Part shown: positions 25,701 through 40,700 of the stretch, piece after piece
How positions within the stretch are numbered: position 1 is the stretch's first letter
How the letters are laid out: each line of letters begins with the position of its first letter
Source of the DNA: Acanthaster planci
Lineage: Eukaryota > Echinodermata > Asteroidea > Valvatida > Acanthasteridae
Assembly: GCF_001949145.1 (NCBI RefSeq)
Contig: NW_019091385.1
Location: 714,542 to 778,541 of the forward strand
Length of the DNA stretch: 64,000 bases
Reading direction: 5' to 3'
Notes under the pieces: generated by a model
What the model was told of the DNA's origin: nothing
Seen by the model: only the letters and a program-made list of their open reading frames with translations
Database searches by the model: none
Translations under genes and position numbers: made by a program

Positions 25701-28700
25701 AGATTTAATATTTCCTGATTGACTGATAATGTTTAGCGGGTCCTGTTTTTGCGGTGTGTTTTAAGAGAAAAGGTGGCCAGATTGCTTTGCCTGTTAGGCC
25801 CTATTTACATACACCGTCAAATGGGGGAAAAAGGTACTCCTGGCCCGTCTCTGTATTCCGTTTTTTTTCTCTGGTCAAATCAATGATAACAAAAATAATA
25901 ATAGTTCCTTGTCATCTTATGCAGTCGCGATGTGTATGCGGAAACGGTCAACTTTTCCAGCTTTTGAGTTTACAAACGTTGAATGAAGGTAAACTCGGAT
26001 TGGATTAATTTCACTTGCCACACTGGATGCCAACATCTCAACCTGACTGGTACATGGGTCATTCTGTAAATTTTGGGTCTGAAATGTGACAATTTCTGTC
26101 CCTGTTACACCAGACCTTTGTCATTTGAAATTGACTTTAAACTACTCAAAAGAATGGGCTCTTAATGTACAAAATTGTATGCCTAATGTAACAGAGACAG
26201 GAAAAAATTGGGACGTCAAATTTATGACCTAGGTGTACATGTACGTTTCCCTGTCGTTGTTTTCAGGAGCAGCCTTACTTTCCCAAAGTTGAGAACGTCT
26301 CGCCCACCCCTATCGAGCAAGAGTCCCCCTCCAAGGTGTCCAAGGAAGGCTTGATCCAGTCCATGGAGCGTGTGGACCGAGAGATAGCCAAGGTGGACTC
26401 CCAGATCAGCAAGCTCAAGAAGAAGCAGGTAACAGGAACCTGTATGGCCACTCAAGTCTTTGGCTACAAACTGAGTTCCTTACACAGTGTCAGTAGACAT
26501 CTTAATCAAATGGACGTTACATCACCCCAAACTCAAGTTGTTCGTACTTATACATGTTCATGTCTTTATTTTTCCTCAAGCAGCAAGAGCTAGAAGAACG
26601 GGCTGCCAAGCCTCCGCAAACCGACAAGCCAGAGTCGCCCGGTAGCCTGATCCCTGAGCCTAAGCAGCAGAACCTCATACAGGTCATCTATGCTGAGAAC
26701 AGGGTGAGTGGTAGGGACAGACCTCTCCAAATTAGAGCCCCAAGCAGAAATTGTGTTGAGGACCTTTTCCGGCTAAGCAGATATCAGCTGAGTACCAGTT
26801 GTGAGAGATACATCTGTGTGACATTTTGGTTGGTAAACTGTCCTTGCTAAGCAGACGTTTTCTTTGCGTAGCAATTTACTGTTGTTTTTCATAATTGTAA
26901 TATCCAGTATTTGAATTTGACGAACGTTTTGGAAAGTGTTAGGTAAATGATCTAAGCCCAAAAGAAGAGAAGTATAAAAATCACAACACTGCCATTAGAA
27001 TTCTCATGATCTGGTCAAGCTCTGTCACTCCTGTTAATTCCTTTAATGCCCTTTGTAATTTTTTCCTGTTTTGCTCAATTCTTAGAGCTTTTCTTTCTTT
27101 TTGAGCTCCCAGCGGCTGGTCCTCAGATCTTTTTCTAAAAACTGTTTTTCACCTTGTTATTCATCGCTTTTATTTTATCAGAGGAAAGCAGAAGCCGCCC
27201 ATAAGATGCTTGCCAACCTGGGACCTGGTAATGACTTGGTAAGTGGAAAAGCAACCGTTCATCAAATAAATAATCTAGCTGAAATCCTGTTTTTGAAAAG
27301 TCCATCATCTGGATTCCAGTATTCACTGTCGAGAGCAGTCATCCCTGAAGACTGTGTGTGTTTGCAGCACAAAGAATCTGTTATTAGCCTACTCTTACCT
27401 GATGGGTTTTGCAGGAGCTTTCTGTGGAGATAAGATGAAACAGGCAGGTTGAGCAAAACCTTAGGTACTGGACCACCTTGTTAGGAGCAGAAGGGCTGGT
27501 CTGTCAAGGTTTTGGTTTTGTTGCTGCCGTTGGAGCAAAGTGAGGTCGAAATCATGTCCGAAAACTAGTCCTTATAAACACCGCCAAATCTTGTCCAAAA
27601 ATTAGACCTATAACATGGCCAAATTATGTGCAAAAAGCAGTCCTTTAGCATGGCCAAATCGTGTCCAAAAACTAACCCCCAAAGCTGGGCCAAATAATAT
27701 CCAACGTGAAACCCCTAAACAGGCCAGCACACGTCCAAGGTGTGTTTCAAGCATATCCAACAGTATGCCCCGGGAAGCTTATCCAAAAGCCTCTGTCATT
27801 TATGCCCCCCATTCCAGGGTTCCTGCTGGCAAATGTTAAACAGTAGCTTAAGTTTAATCAAAGGACACTTTATTGGAGCTACTTACTTTGTTTAATGCAG
27901 TTCTAAATAGAACTTTTCTTTCTCGCTGGTAGCTCATGATTAGAGCCAACTGTTTTTAATGTCGCAGTTTACATCTGAAACCTTGCATTCCTCAGCTTTT
28001 TTGTTGAACGCATGCTCTGAACCTTCAAATGTTGGCAAAGTTGACTTGAGGTGCATTGACCTTGTGACCCCGTCCATTAAATTGTCAGAAATAGGCCACT
28101 TTATTGCCCTCCTCCCTTGCAGGCTTCTTCAAAAGTCATCCTTACAGGGTCATCTTGAGGATCCCAGATAGTGCGCACTTGTCCGATAAAAATAAAAGGC
28201 AGGAAAATCTAATGCTATCATAGTTCCCAGTGCCGTAACAAATTGAATAAGAATCTCTTTGATAGAGAAGAGGAAAAAATCACTCATCGCATTATGCCAT
28301 GTAGACCTTCAAAACAATTCCAAATAGCCTCCGGCAACCGAAGTTCAGATAAAGGAGCCATGGTGTCATATGACCTACTTGTGTAACGGATATTTCATGG
28401 TAGAGATGGGGATATGAGACTGCAGAACATGTCGCTGTGGCGATGTGTACTTTTAATAAAGGTTAATCTATGCAAGCTGACACTGTCCTAGAATGATGTG
28501 GATCGTGAGATGATTGAATTCTGTGAAGATGAATGTAGTGGAGATGAATTCTGGCGTGTTATCGTTCAGGAGGCGGCAGTGATAGTGAAATAGGGTGCTT
28601 TGTAGTATACAGAAGAATTGTTGAGAGCCAGTGGATTTGTGTAGCAGCTCGCTCAGTGCTTCTGTCTTAGACAGGTGGCCTTCTGAGTAAATACACCGTG

Positions 28701-31700
28701 ATATTTCACGAGGGTTTGTTTGCTGAGCTGACCCTGTAAATGTTTTTTTTTTAGGACATACATATACATGTAGCATCAGTGATTGGTGTGTAATGTGGAT
28801 GCCCGAGTACCCCTGCTTTTTTGTTAGTAGTTCTGATCAAATATTTCTTCGAAAGATAAAATTTTTCTCCTGTTTAAACCTAGACATGGAGAAGATATCA
28901 ATTTTGCAAACCAGTACTTGATTTCCACTTTCTGAAGAGAGTTAGACTGAATTGAAACACACTTTCTTGTGGCTGTGACTGTAGCTTCAGACATTACATC
29001 TCACACTGACAATCCATAGCCGTACTCATACATGCCCATTTCACAGCCATTGTTTAAAAATAGAAAATCCAACCGCACTTTAACATCTAAATTCACAATC
29101 ATCGGAATCTAATTTAAACATGGAGCTATGGAGACCACAGTACATGAGATCCCTGACGGACAAGAAATGAATGGCCCTGGAAGGGGGTAGGGGGGTAGGA
29201 AAAGCGGTAAGGATCCTTTGGGGTGGGGGGAAATCATCCCCATCCTTATTGGGTTAAATGAGATTAGTAGAATTAGGAGAAGGGGGCGTGCGTGTGTCTG
29301 AGAGTACGTCTTCTGACGTGTTATTGATTGCTGGAGATGTACTCTCTAAGCCCTGGCTCGGGAATTTGGCACGAGGGTATTTACGGGATTACTGATGAGG
29401 AGAAACAATACCAAAACAGTTTGTCTAGCCTGCGACTTCTACGGTCATTGAACTGCCAAAAGAATCACAGCCTGTGTTTGGTTTTGTTTATTCAGTAGAA
29501 TTTTGAAGTACGCTGAACATTGCGTTCTCGATTGTCAGGGATTTCCTCTCTGACTCTAAAATTGACTACCGGCTTCTCTCTTCAAGCTCCTTGAGGTCCA
29601 CAAGCCACAGTGCCTTGTGCACTCTATGGAACCTACGGTTTAAATGTCAAGAACTGTTATTAGTCAAACCGTTAAAAGTGTCCACATGAAATTTTAAACT
29701 GGACATGCAGTGAGCAGCATTCGATATTAATTCACAGATTATTTAAGTCAGCTTGTAAGCGTTACTTTTTACTCCCCTCCCCTTTAGGATCTCGGTTTTC
29801 ACGCTCTCCTATTCATCCATTTCGTAATCTAATAAGGAAACGCCATGATGTTATCTGGGGTAGTGATTCAAGGCTGATCAGGGTATCCCTAGTAATAGTC
29901 CAGGTTAGTTGTCCCCGGGGACCCACGTTGGCACGCACAGGATGAATGATGGATGGGCCAGTCTTAGGCAGCAGTCCCCCTGGGTAGGGGGTGGAAAGTT
30001 TTAAAGATGGGATCGTGTGAGGAATGTGTAATCAACTTCAAAGTTAGTTCGTCAGAAAATACTCAACTTTACCTTGGTAGTGTGTTGTCAAATTATAATA
30101 GTTTTCTCTTTTCCGTACATGCCGTGTGTGTTTTGCCTGTATTGTCAGGTGGATTTTATAAGTGGTGTCAGAAACAATCAGTTAGGTCAATAGGTCCTGA
30201 CCCTCGCTGACTTAGCTAGCCAGCTGGTATGGGGCAGTGGACCAAAGCCAGTCAGTGACCTTGAGGTCATTGAACCTATGGCTTTTCACTTGGGGATTTC
30301 CTCATGTTCTAGGGATGGGGTACAGCAGTAACAGAAATGCTACGACTTGACCTTTGACCTTTACAACCCTTGGTATGGAAGTTTGTTCGGTTGTCAAGAT
30401 TCAGGCATGAGAGCGTCTTCATGGTGGATTGTGCTTAAAGGAAAAGGGGACACATGTCAAAAAGAGTTAATGAAACTTGAAATATCACTCTTGCCTTTGA
30501 CGAAAACTAAATGGTATCAGGCTCCAATTTCATGAAACTACAAAGGGAAAAATCCTTTCTTAGCAAGCTCGCACAACAAGCACAAATCAGCTAAAAGCCC
30601 AGTGCAAACCTAATGCACTTCCTTACATTCTGGCCTATGAACTGCTCATTCCAGGCAAGAATTTTTTATGCTTAGCAAGCTCTGTACTTAGCAGTTCCCT
30701 AACATTCACCCCAAGGACAGCTAAGTAAATTTCCTAGCTATGCCAAATAAACAAAACAGCACAATTTTTGCAAAAGTGATGACAAAATTTGTTTATCAAG
30801 ACAGTGTTAACGTTGTAAAGTTTGGCACAGAATTAAGGAAAGTCTCTCTACAGAACAATCGGCCAAAAAGTAACAAAACAAACAAGAACCCCCCTCCCAC
30901 CACAAGAGATTTTGTATAGGAATGTGTTTGAAGCAGGACAACTGGCATTGAAGGTTTATCAGATTACAGATTTGATCCTGACATCCTGAAGAAGGATGTA
31001 CGCTTAGTTTGGCCAAGGTAAACTCCAATTTGACTTTGTCACTGGGTGAGGGGTGTAGCCTGGGCGTAACACTGAACTGTTTCCTCGGGGAGATGCGCTC
31101 ATTTAGGGTTGAAAGGTAAACTCGCCGTTCGGTTAGTGTAAATTTAGTGGGTTGACCTTTACGTCTGTCACTGGTTGCGAGGAAATGTAAGGGAATGCTG
31201 TCCATGATACCGACTCTTGTCTATTTTAGGTTTTACCTATCTCAGGAAACTGAAAAGAAAGAAAACAGATGAATGCGTCCTTCTTTATCCCAGTGTGTTG
31301 ACATATCACTCTTTATTCCTTGGAGTTAAAATCTTGTTTAGAAGGCGAAGAAGCCATGTTAAGCTGCGTACTTCGTATTCCAGTCTGGTTTATTTCCCTT
31401 TTTCCCTTTTCCCAAATTATGTTTAATCTTTCTTGTGAGAGCAACTGTTACGTTAACAAATGTTTAGGTTTAGGTTTATTTCCATACATCATAATTAGAC
31501 CATAAAGAAACAATGTTATTACAGAATGTTGAAAAAGGAACAACTTGTTTACAGTTGTAGTTTCATATCGGTAAACACCTCGGGTTTATATGTTCACCAG
31601 ATATCAAAGAAATTAGATATTTGGGCTCAATCTTAAATTGATTGTTTTCAGTGTACGCTTGGACTTGTAAGCATCTATTTCTCTAATGACAGTTGTATTG

Positions 31701-34700
31701 ACGTTCATTCCCTGACTGTTTTACTTTTCTCTTTGTTTCAACTTTTAGCCAATGTACAACCAGCCTTCAGACAGTGAGCAGTATCAAGAGAATCTTAAAA
31801 CGTGAGTACACAAGGTTTACAGCGTGGAGCCAATCAGAGCTCTCGTTTGACTGCCAGTTTCCATTTCTGCCAGTCATTAAATTTGAAGGAGGCCAAAGTC
31901 GTAGCTTGTGGAGCCTGCAGGCCATCAGAGAGCGCACAGCAAGGGGTTTCAGGAACCAGATCCTGATCTTGTTTACTGTCACCGTTAAATATTTTGGAAA
32001 ATGGCCTGGGAAACTGCCAACAACCACATTAATACGAGACGGTGAATCAGCTTTGATACATGTTGAATAGCTCATAGGAGCATGCTTGGATGACAAAGTT
32101 GGTAATGTCTTACATAAAATGGTCCTTGCAGACTTAGTGTATGAAAGTCCCACTTGTGCCCAATCCCTCTGGAAGTTATATGTACATGTTACAAGAATGT
32201 TGAGTGCAGAAATCAGGACTTACAAGCTGTTTTGCTCAACGTCAGTGTGTCAAGACAAAATTGAAGTTGACGCCATACGCTTGACTGCAACCAGTGCAGA
32301 CTGCTTCGGGAGGAGGTCAATGACCTTGAGGTTATTTCCCCAGCCACAGAAAGGCCTCTGTGTTGAGAGAGGCCAGATGACACTGATGTGTGCAGGGGAC
32401 CATGTGCATAACCTTCATTGAGCTGGCACTTGCATCTGAAGTCCTGTGGACTTTGTTCTTTTATTGTTTCGTAAACACAAAAAGTTAGTCAGATTTGTGA
32501 GATGAAAGGATTTAGGGGCTGATGTACAAAGTTTGCAATGCTTTTATGCTCAAGAACTTTGCACGAGTACATACCAATGTTGAATTTTTTTTTAATTTTA
32601 TGATTTTTATAATTTATTGGTACATTATTTAATTCAGAGATTTTCTCTTGCCTGCAAGGGGCGGGTAACAACTGTTGGTCAACAGATATAAGTAAATAAA
32701 TAGCAGCTAGACTTTGGTTTTGATAATATCCGGGATTACGCTTTAAGTAATGCAGTGCGTAGCTGGAGTAGGCCCCATCTGGCCGTGTCTTCACTTAAGT
32801 TTGCTGTTGAAGATACAGGGAATGGCATATGTACCCGTATTGTGCTGTTGCACCTGCCCCAGATATTCTCGTGGATGGGATGCTTTGGTATACCCTTCCC
32901 CTATTATTTGTGTCCCATGTACATGTACTCCCTGGCTGGGAGGGGTAGAGTGACACGCTCGATCTTATGGCACAGCCTCAAGCCAAATGTCAACAGCCGG
33001 ATCAGCGGAACAGCAGGCTACCTCCAAGGTCGCATATCCCCACAGGAATCCTATATAATCTTGGACATGTGTCTGTCATCAGTATCCATCAATCAAGACA
33101 TGACCACGATGATGGGTATAACTGTTGTCTCAGTGTTCGTTGATGGATATCTATCATGTCTTTCCCCGCCATGTTCTAGCTAGTCATCCGACTTCCCTAA
33201 GTATGAGTCTGAATGATGTCATCCTGTGGATTATGAAGCATGAATTAAAGGATGAATCTGTCACTGCCTAAGATTAAGTCTGTTTGTGCAATTTCATTTA
33301 GGTTTCCGTTCATCGTTCTTGTTGGGGGCCTAGAGATTCATGGTTTGTTTTCTCCTTGAGGAAAGTTATTGCCTCCAGGTAGGAATTGGAGGCCTCTTTC
33401 CTGACATGTCCATTTGAAGCAAGATATGGGACGGAGAGAATTCCCCCCCTCCCCGCCTTTGTGTTGGTCATGGTTTGATCGAAATCTCAGGAATTCTTTA
33501 CAGACTTCTGGGGGGGATGTGTTAGGTAACAATAGTCTGCAGTGTGTATAGGGATTGGACAGGTAAGGGGGGTACCCCTCTGTCCCATATCTTGCCTGGT
33601 ACAGAGATGTCAAGGATGGGATTCCAATCAGAGCATTCCAGGCAGACAGTGACAGTGCCGAGGGCCAAGTTAATTGAACTGCTAGAGTTCGGAAATGTGC
33701 TGAGCACCAGATCAAAATGTTCAGCAAAAAGTCGGTTACCAGCCAAATATTGTAGAGGTTGTATTGCCAGCGACTGGTTCTCGGCAGTCTTCTTTTTTAC
33801 AGCTCATACATTGAGCAAGATTTCCCCCCTTGACTTTTTGTAAACCAGTTACAAGTTCTCTGTACATAAGAGAAAATGTGGACATTTACCTCCAATCTTT
33901 TCTTTTGTCTAACTTGAATCTAGCCAAATCTAACAAACCCATTGTATGGCTTGGCAAAGATCTCTACAGTTCCAAGATGGTGTCACACTCTGCAGTTAAC
34001 ATGCACGTTATTGATCTCTTGATCTTGTTCATTCCTTTCCCAGCAATTTGGAGATGCGGAGGAAGCTCATTCTGTTTTTCAAACGAAGGAACAGCGCAAG
34101 GAAAATGAGGGTGTGTATTATTTGTGTACCTCTGCACATCAAGAGGATTGCTAAGTAGCTACAAACTTGTTGATGCCTACCCTTTGGTCAATACCTGGCA
34201 ACCCACTGTTACATGAACAACTTGTATGGTTAGCTAAGGGCAAAAATTACTTAAATTGGCACAGAACTGTCACCCAAGCACTGTAAATCAGAACTGTTCT
34301 TCCTCAAATAGCTCACAAAAGCTCAACCAATCGTTGAGAATGACTTTCATTTGACTGAGGTATATAGAGGAGACAGGTTACAACTGACACACCCTAATTT
34401 AGCTAGAAAGGATGTCTTGGTGTTTTAGGACACCCTATGATTTAATGCAAATGTGAGTAAAAAGGACCTAAACCTTCCCTGCTTTACTGTTGAAGGCCAC
34501 ATGCATAATTTTAAAATTCTGAGACAGTTCACTGAGACACCCCCTATTTAATATTTTTATATGTACAACACCAGCAGGTCGTGGGTTGACAAATAAAATT
34601 TTAACTTTGCCTAAGTTCCTCCTAATCAGCAAGTGGACTGCTACTTGGCTGGTGTTTCATGAAATGTCCTTGCCCCTCCATTCAAAAAGTCCCAGGAGAG

Positions 34701-37700
34701 ACGGCACGCAAGACTTTGAATCACTAACAAAGTTGTCATCCTTTGCTGGCCCACTGGGAGTGCATTAGAGGGTAGGAAAAGTACGCTGACCCCTTGCCTC
34801 GCCACCTGTTGCTCCATCCACACAGCTTTGAACAGCTACTCCAATATCGTGAGACTCGGGCAAGGATACACTAATGATTAAGGATTTCTTCTTAAGCCAC
34901 TTATTTGCCACATGTGTACTGTGCTCATTTCAAGGCCAATTTTAATGCGGTTTTTTCCATGTGATCACTTTTTACAGTGTCGTAAAACAGGAGGCCTTGG
35001 TAATTGGCGGGTTAATCTTGGCTCCGCTTTACACGCAAAATAAGCAACTTTAGCACGCATATGAAGCAGACAAGAACATTTCCGGATTTCATGTTTTGTT
35101 GATTCGGTTATGTGATGAACTTACCGTTACCTTGTTAAAATGTGTGCTTTTCAATGAGAGTAACTCAAAAAAGAGAGGCCTCATAGCTTTCACAGTTAAA
35201 AGGAGAAAGTTGTAACAAATATGTTCCTTAGTAAAAGTCTGACAATATGAACCCTTTATTAGAGGGCCTTGGTCGTATTGAATTCTCTGCCAGTGTCTCA
35301 CGGTCATGATATTTGCAAACTGTTCTTTCTCTCTGATCACAGGAGAGATATCTGTGCCAGCGATATGATTACCTCTTTGACAAGTGGGAGAAAAGGATGG
35401 AACAACTTGAAAACAATCCTAAGAGAAAGTAAGCGCTTATGAATTTGACATTCTTTTTCCAGAGGGGCTTAATACTGCTCCCTCACCATCAAGAAAACCT
35501 GTAGCATATTGCATTACTTGATCACATGTATGTACTGAAATCGCAAAAAGTACTGCACATGAGGAAACTTTCAAGGCTGTTCGTCCCCATTGGTGTCTGC
35601 ACTTATAGGTGGGCTGTGTCCAAAATCTTGTGTCTAGGGCTAGGTCCGGGTTGTTGCTGATTGCTAATGTGTTATCACTTGCTGACATCAGAGGTAGCCA
35701 TCGCCCCGGAAGCTCATCAGACATAGCCATAAGGAGTCTTCTTTCATTGATACTTTTAACAGATTGGCTGTGACTCTTGTGAACCCTCTTTCGGTCATAA
35801 CAGTCAAAGACAATCACAGACAATCACAGATCTCATGCAATTTCCCCTTCCACATTGTAGTTGCCAACAGTCAGATCATAATTCAGGTTAGTATTGTGAC
35901 CACCCAAATTCAATCAAAGGACAAAATCAGGTGACTGGTAGGCACAGCTGGCTTACCCATCAGCTGTTTCAGGTCATGTCAACAGTCCTTGCCAGTCATT
36001 TCTGCTTTATGAAGGCAGAGGTCTCTGAACTGTTCAAAGGTGCGTGATTGAGAGGACAGTGTTGTTGAGAAGGGATGTGTGCAAAGAATCTGTTTTTATT
36101 ATTTTTTTCGCAGAGCAAAAGATGCCAAGGTGCGGGAGTACTTTGAGAAGCAATTTCCCGAGATCCGCAAGCAGCGCGAACAGCAAGAGAGATTCTCCAG
36201 GTAGGAGCTTGCCAAGATTGCAATCAAATGTTCAGTGCAGTCAAGTTGGCAAGGAGCCTTGAGCAAGCAAGATTCCAGAACGTTAATCACACCTCGTGTG
36301 GACTTGTCTGGGTTGGCGCCAAGACCAAGGTGGCATTACACTCATGCGCGCATTCAAGAACTTAAGGCGTGCATGCACTATGGCAAATCAGAGCCTCTTT
36401 ATTGGTTGAGGAGGCCGTTAATGTGCCTACCACCTGCCCATGATTGTTACCGCTATAAGGGATGTCCATTTCTGGTCGGCAAGTTCGTCAGTATGACCCC
36501 CAAAGTCTGAAGCATTCTGGCTTGCGCAGTTGTCATTCACTGAGCTTGAAACCTGATGTGTTAAGGAAACATTTCCTGAGATATTATTAAAGTTATTGCG
36601 AGTTGATAGCAAGAGATGATAAGTTCCAATTGGTGTGGATTATGCTGTGGTTGAATTTCTGTCAAGCAGTTCATCATGAAGCTTGTGCTAGTCATTGTGC
36701 AACTGTTAACAATTTTCAAGATGTATTTTGCGTTGGTGAGATGTTAATTTATATAACCGGTTTTGCCGTTACACAACGTATATTAATAAGCACTGTATAC
36801 TAAGTGCTTGTCCGAGAGATTGCGAAAAAATTCACAAGCTTACTCGTAAGTAAGCTTGTAAGTAAGTTTGTGAATTTTTTGCAAGCCCTCAGACAAGCAC
36901 TGAGTATACAGTGCTTATTAATATACGCTGGGTGAGGGCAAAACCCATTATATAAACTGTTAACAGTGTTCCTTGATCCTGGCAGTGAATTAGATTTGCA
37001 ATGAAATTGTTCAAGACTGTCAGTTGTAAAATAAGAGATGGTTCTGGATACATTTTGTCTTGGTTTATTGATAATATTATTTGCGGTTTTCTGAAGTCGG
37101 ATCAACATAATCTGCTCTTGTACTTTGCTGATATTACCAAAGTGGAAATCTGTCACGTGCAAACAACCAGGGAATTGTTACCGCACAACTAGGGAATTGT
37201 TACCGCACACCTTCCGCTGCGATAATACTTTGGGTTTATTTTTTGTTGTTGGTTTTTTTTTTTTGGTTCCCAGAGCGGGAACACGGAGCAGCTGGGGCAA
37301 CATTGCCCGCAGCGATGCCGAGCTGGCGGAGATTGTAGACGGCTTGAATGAACAAGAAGCCAACGACAGACACATCCGCAGTCTGGCCGTGGTACCGCCT
37401 CTCCTTTTCGATGCAGAGCAGCGAAAAGTCAAATTCATCAACAAGAATGGTATAGAAACACAGCCTCCCTCCCGAAACATCACTTCAAAGCTAACTTGCT
37501 TTACTTCCTTCAAGTGTTTTCTCTAAAATTTAAGGAAACTTTATGAAGCTACATCAAAAATTATGCTTTCAATTTTATAATTTTTCATAGATTGATATTT
37601 TGAGTCATAAAAAACAGTGACTTTTGCCTATGGCAGGTCAGAGAGCCACGTGGCCGAAACACGATAATCTGCAGATTATGCATTGCATGACTTTGATTAC

Positions 37701-40700
37701 AGGAAATCTCTAGATTTCACATGTATGCCTTGTATTGGGCACAAAGCATAGCATAGCCGCCAGCCCTGTTAGGAAGCTCTCTGCTATTACATCCGGAGTG
37801 GGATTTCAAGCTATTCATGGTGACAGACAACTAAGGTGGAAAGCTTGCGGCAGCACCATGCAAGGATACGATCTCTTTGGGAGTCTGTATGATTCTGAAA
37901 AAACTGTGAGGAAGAGTTCCTCACGGTCCTTTTCAGAACCATACAGACTCACAGAAAGAGATCGTATCCTTGCACGGTGCTACCGCAAGCTTTCCACCTT
38001 AGTACATCCGGAGTGGCTCTATGAATAGCTGTCAAGCGGATGTTGGTTACTTATGGAAGTTTTAACGGACCAGCCTGTGACTTAATCTCCCCAAGGCCTT
38101 GTTGAAGATCCCCTGAAGGAGCATAAAGATCGGTTGCGGATCAACATCTGGGACGACGAGGAGAAGGAAATCTTCCGGGAGAAGTTCATTCTTCATCCCA
38201 AGAACTTCCAACTGGTGGCTTCCTTTCTTGAGAGGAAGGTAGGGAAGAAATGGACAGTTTACCGGTACCTTGATTGATCAATTCATTAATTCATCGCTTG
38301 CTTTATTATGTTGTCATTTTCTGGAGCGAGCAATCAATAGATTTATTCTGTTGAACGCGGTTGTGATTTCACAGAATATGCAGCCGTGTATGTTGGAAAT
38401 CTTTAGGTAATGTTTGACGCCTTCTGAGTTTGCTCTGAAGTATAACATTTGTGGTTATGCTGCATGAAGAGAATGCACATGTCTAACTAGCAGATACATT
38501 GGATGTCCACCTTTAAAGTAGGGTCATTTTTAGTTTCATTCAAGTGCTATCAATCACTAATCTGACCCTCTAAACAAATACCCTGCACAGATTATGCAAA
38601 GCCTGACACACTCTTCCCAAATCCCTTTCAATTCTGAATTTTATCAGAAATTTTCCAAGCTTCCTCCTCGCTTGTCAGATTTTTCTGTGAATGAAAAATA
38701 CATCCAGACCTTGAAATTAAGATGTCTAATTTAGTCATCACTAACTGGTATTCTGCAGTCCTGTAAGAAATTACGCAAACCCATCATCTCTTCCAGTCAT
38801 CTGACTTTAAAACTCTTGATTTAATCAGAAGATCCCCTAGTGTGCAAATGGTGGATATATTTCCGGAGCCAACATAATCTCCCTTCTGTCCTCCCAGCAA
38901 ATAAATCATAATTCCAGCTGACTTGTAAGTTGAGGATGAGATGTGCCCGTCCTTGGCAACTTGCCAGGAGACATTTATTACCCTCAAGGCCATATTAGGA
39001 CGTGGTTGGGCAGAGCAGCTAAATCCCCAATTTCCTTTTGATTTTGGAGCAGATTTGAAGTTTTGCCAGCTTTGCCACAGAAGTCACATTGCAATCCAGT
39101 GTAATCAAACTGAAGTTAATTGCAGGAGAGCAATTTCCTACCTATTTCAAGGTCCAATGAAAATACTACAAGTTTATACTCTTCTTCAAACATGTTTATT
39201 GGCTTGTTAAGTTCACTGGATGTCAGCAGATTTGTTATTTTGGTATCGTGCTCAGTCTTTGTCATGCAGCCCCCCCCCAAGTTGGCTTTACCAACCGCCC
39301 CATTCATCTGTTCTCGGTCCACTCTTGAATGTGTCTCTGGATCCATTCAGCAATGGCCTATATTACGGGGGTGTTTTTGGAAAAGTGAAAGCTTGAATTT
39401 GAAACACTTTTACCCTACTCCTTTGGGTGTTTGTAAAATCATATTGAAATTGGAGGATTGGGGACTTTAAAATTCAAACTTCTGTTATGAATACTGAGTT
39501 CTTTCATGTTAGTTTCTGAAATTTCTGAAACACTGTGGAATGCTTCCCCTGTGACTATTTTTCAAATGTACCAAAATTGTAGATAATTATAGATAAGGTT
39601 TAAATGACACCTTGCCGACTAGGCTGCATCCTGTCATCAGCAATCCATGTCACAACGTTACTGTTATTCAATACAGCCTGAAAGTGAAAGGTCTACCATA
39701 AAACGGACTACTGTAAAACTTCAAACCGTAAATTTTCATCTGCATACGAGACTGCCTTATTGCACTGTTCTTCATGTATTTTAAGATTTTCGGAAGTGAT
39801 GGGTCAATTTTTGGCAGGATATTTCTCTTTTAGGTCAGGTGATTTTTCAGTTTCTATTTATTGATATACGAGCAAATATTTTCGAGAGCCCCTTTTCCGA
39901 GTAGTACTTTTTAAGAAGTAACTAAACAAAAAAATATTACAAATTCTAAAATCTTTGCACGTTATTTTTCCCAACCAAGGGTTCTGGAAGCGCGCCATCA
40001 GGGGTCAACTTGCAGGCTCTATAAATTAGATATGGTTTAAAAATTCACAGTATCTCGTTCGTACAGTTTCAAGATTTCATGGTTTCACCAAGGCACTCTG
40101 CTAAATTGTTCCTGGTCTTTCAAATCCAGAGCATCGCGGATTGCGTCCTGTACTACTACCAGACAAAGAAGAATGAGAGTTACAAACAGATGTTACGCAA
40201 GAGTCACGTCAACAAACGGAAGAAGGGCTTCCCTCCGAAGGCGTCGGTCTCCCGGCAACAACAGGCAGAGATTGAGGTGAAGGAGGAGAAGGATAAAGAC
40301 GCTGAGGAATCCTCAGACCAGTAAGTCTCAGTCGCTGGTTCTTAGCCCCTCGGTGCGCAAGGGCGCCCTCGTAGGTTACAAAGAGACAGGCCAGGCTGAC
40401 AGTCGAACACTATCGGCAGTGTTTCCCGGCACAAGAAACGAAGGATGTGTAGCGTAGTGATCAGGGTCTGTAGCTCCTGGGTGTAGGGTTACAGGGTTTG
40501 AATCTAGCAACAGGGCATGTGTTGTGTCCTTGGGCAAATCATGTTTCCCCTAGGAGCATAAACGGGTTCCGACGAGGGCAGAGAGGAATACCATAGATGC
40601 CTATGAACTCTGGCAAAGGTCAAATTGTTAAAGCAAAAACCAGGGCCTCTCTCGTCTTTGGTTAGCGGTACTCCTTAGCCTGCAAATCAGACTGCGTAAA

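Larger units (their letters stand above)
20246..26266 (+). other. NCOR intron 3
   Basis: At 6021 nt this is the longest intron of the gene. It holds a foldback repeat (23443-23741) and two TIR elements (24434 and 26054). The rest shows no recognised feature. Confidence 0.85.

Noticed and set aside
27615-27839. Open frame with repeated K-x-x-P-N phrases
   Set aside because: It reflects a degenerate tandem repeat in intron 6.
37735-38028. 97-codon open frame over the hairpin
   Set aside because: It runs through both arms of an inverted repeat and has no protein features; it is a by-product of the foldback.
40450-40510. tRNA gene
   Set aside because: Box A and box B are present but no cloverleaf can be drawn. 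A SINE head is the better reading.
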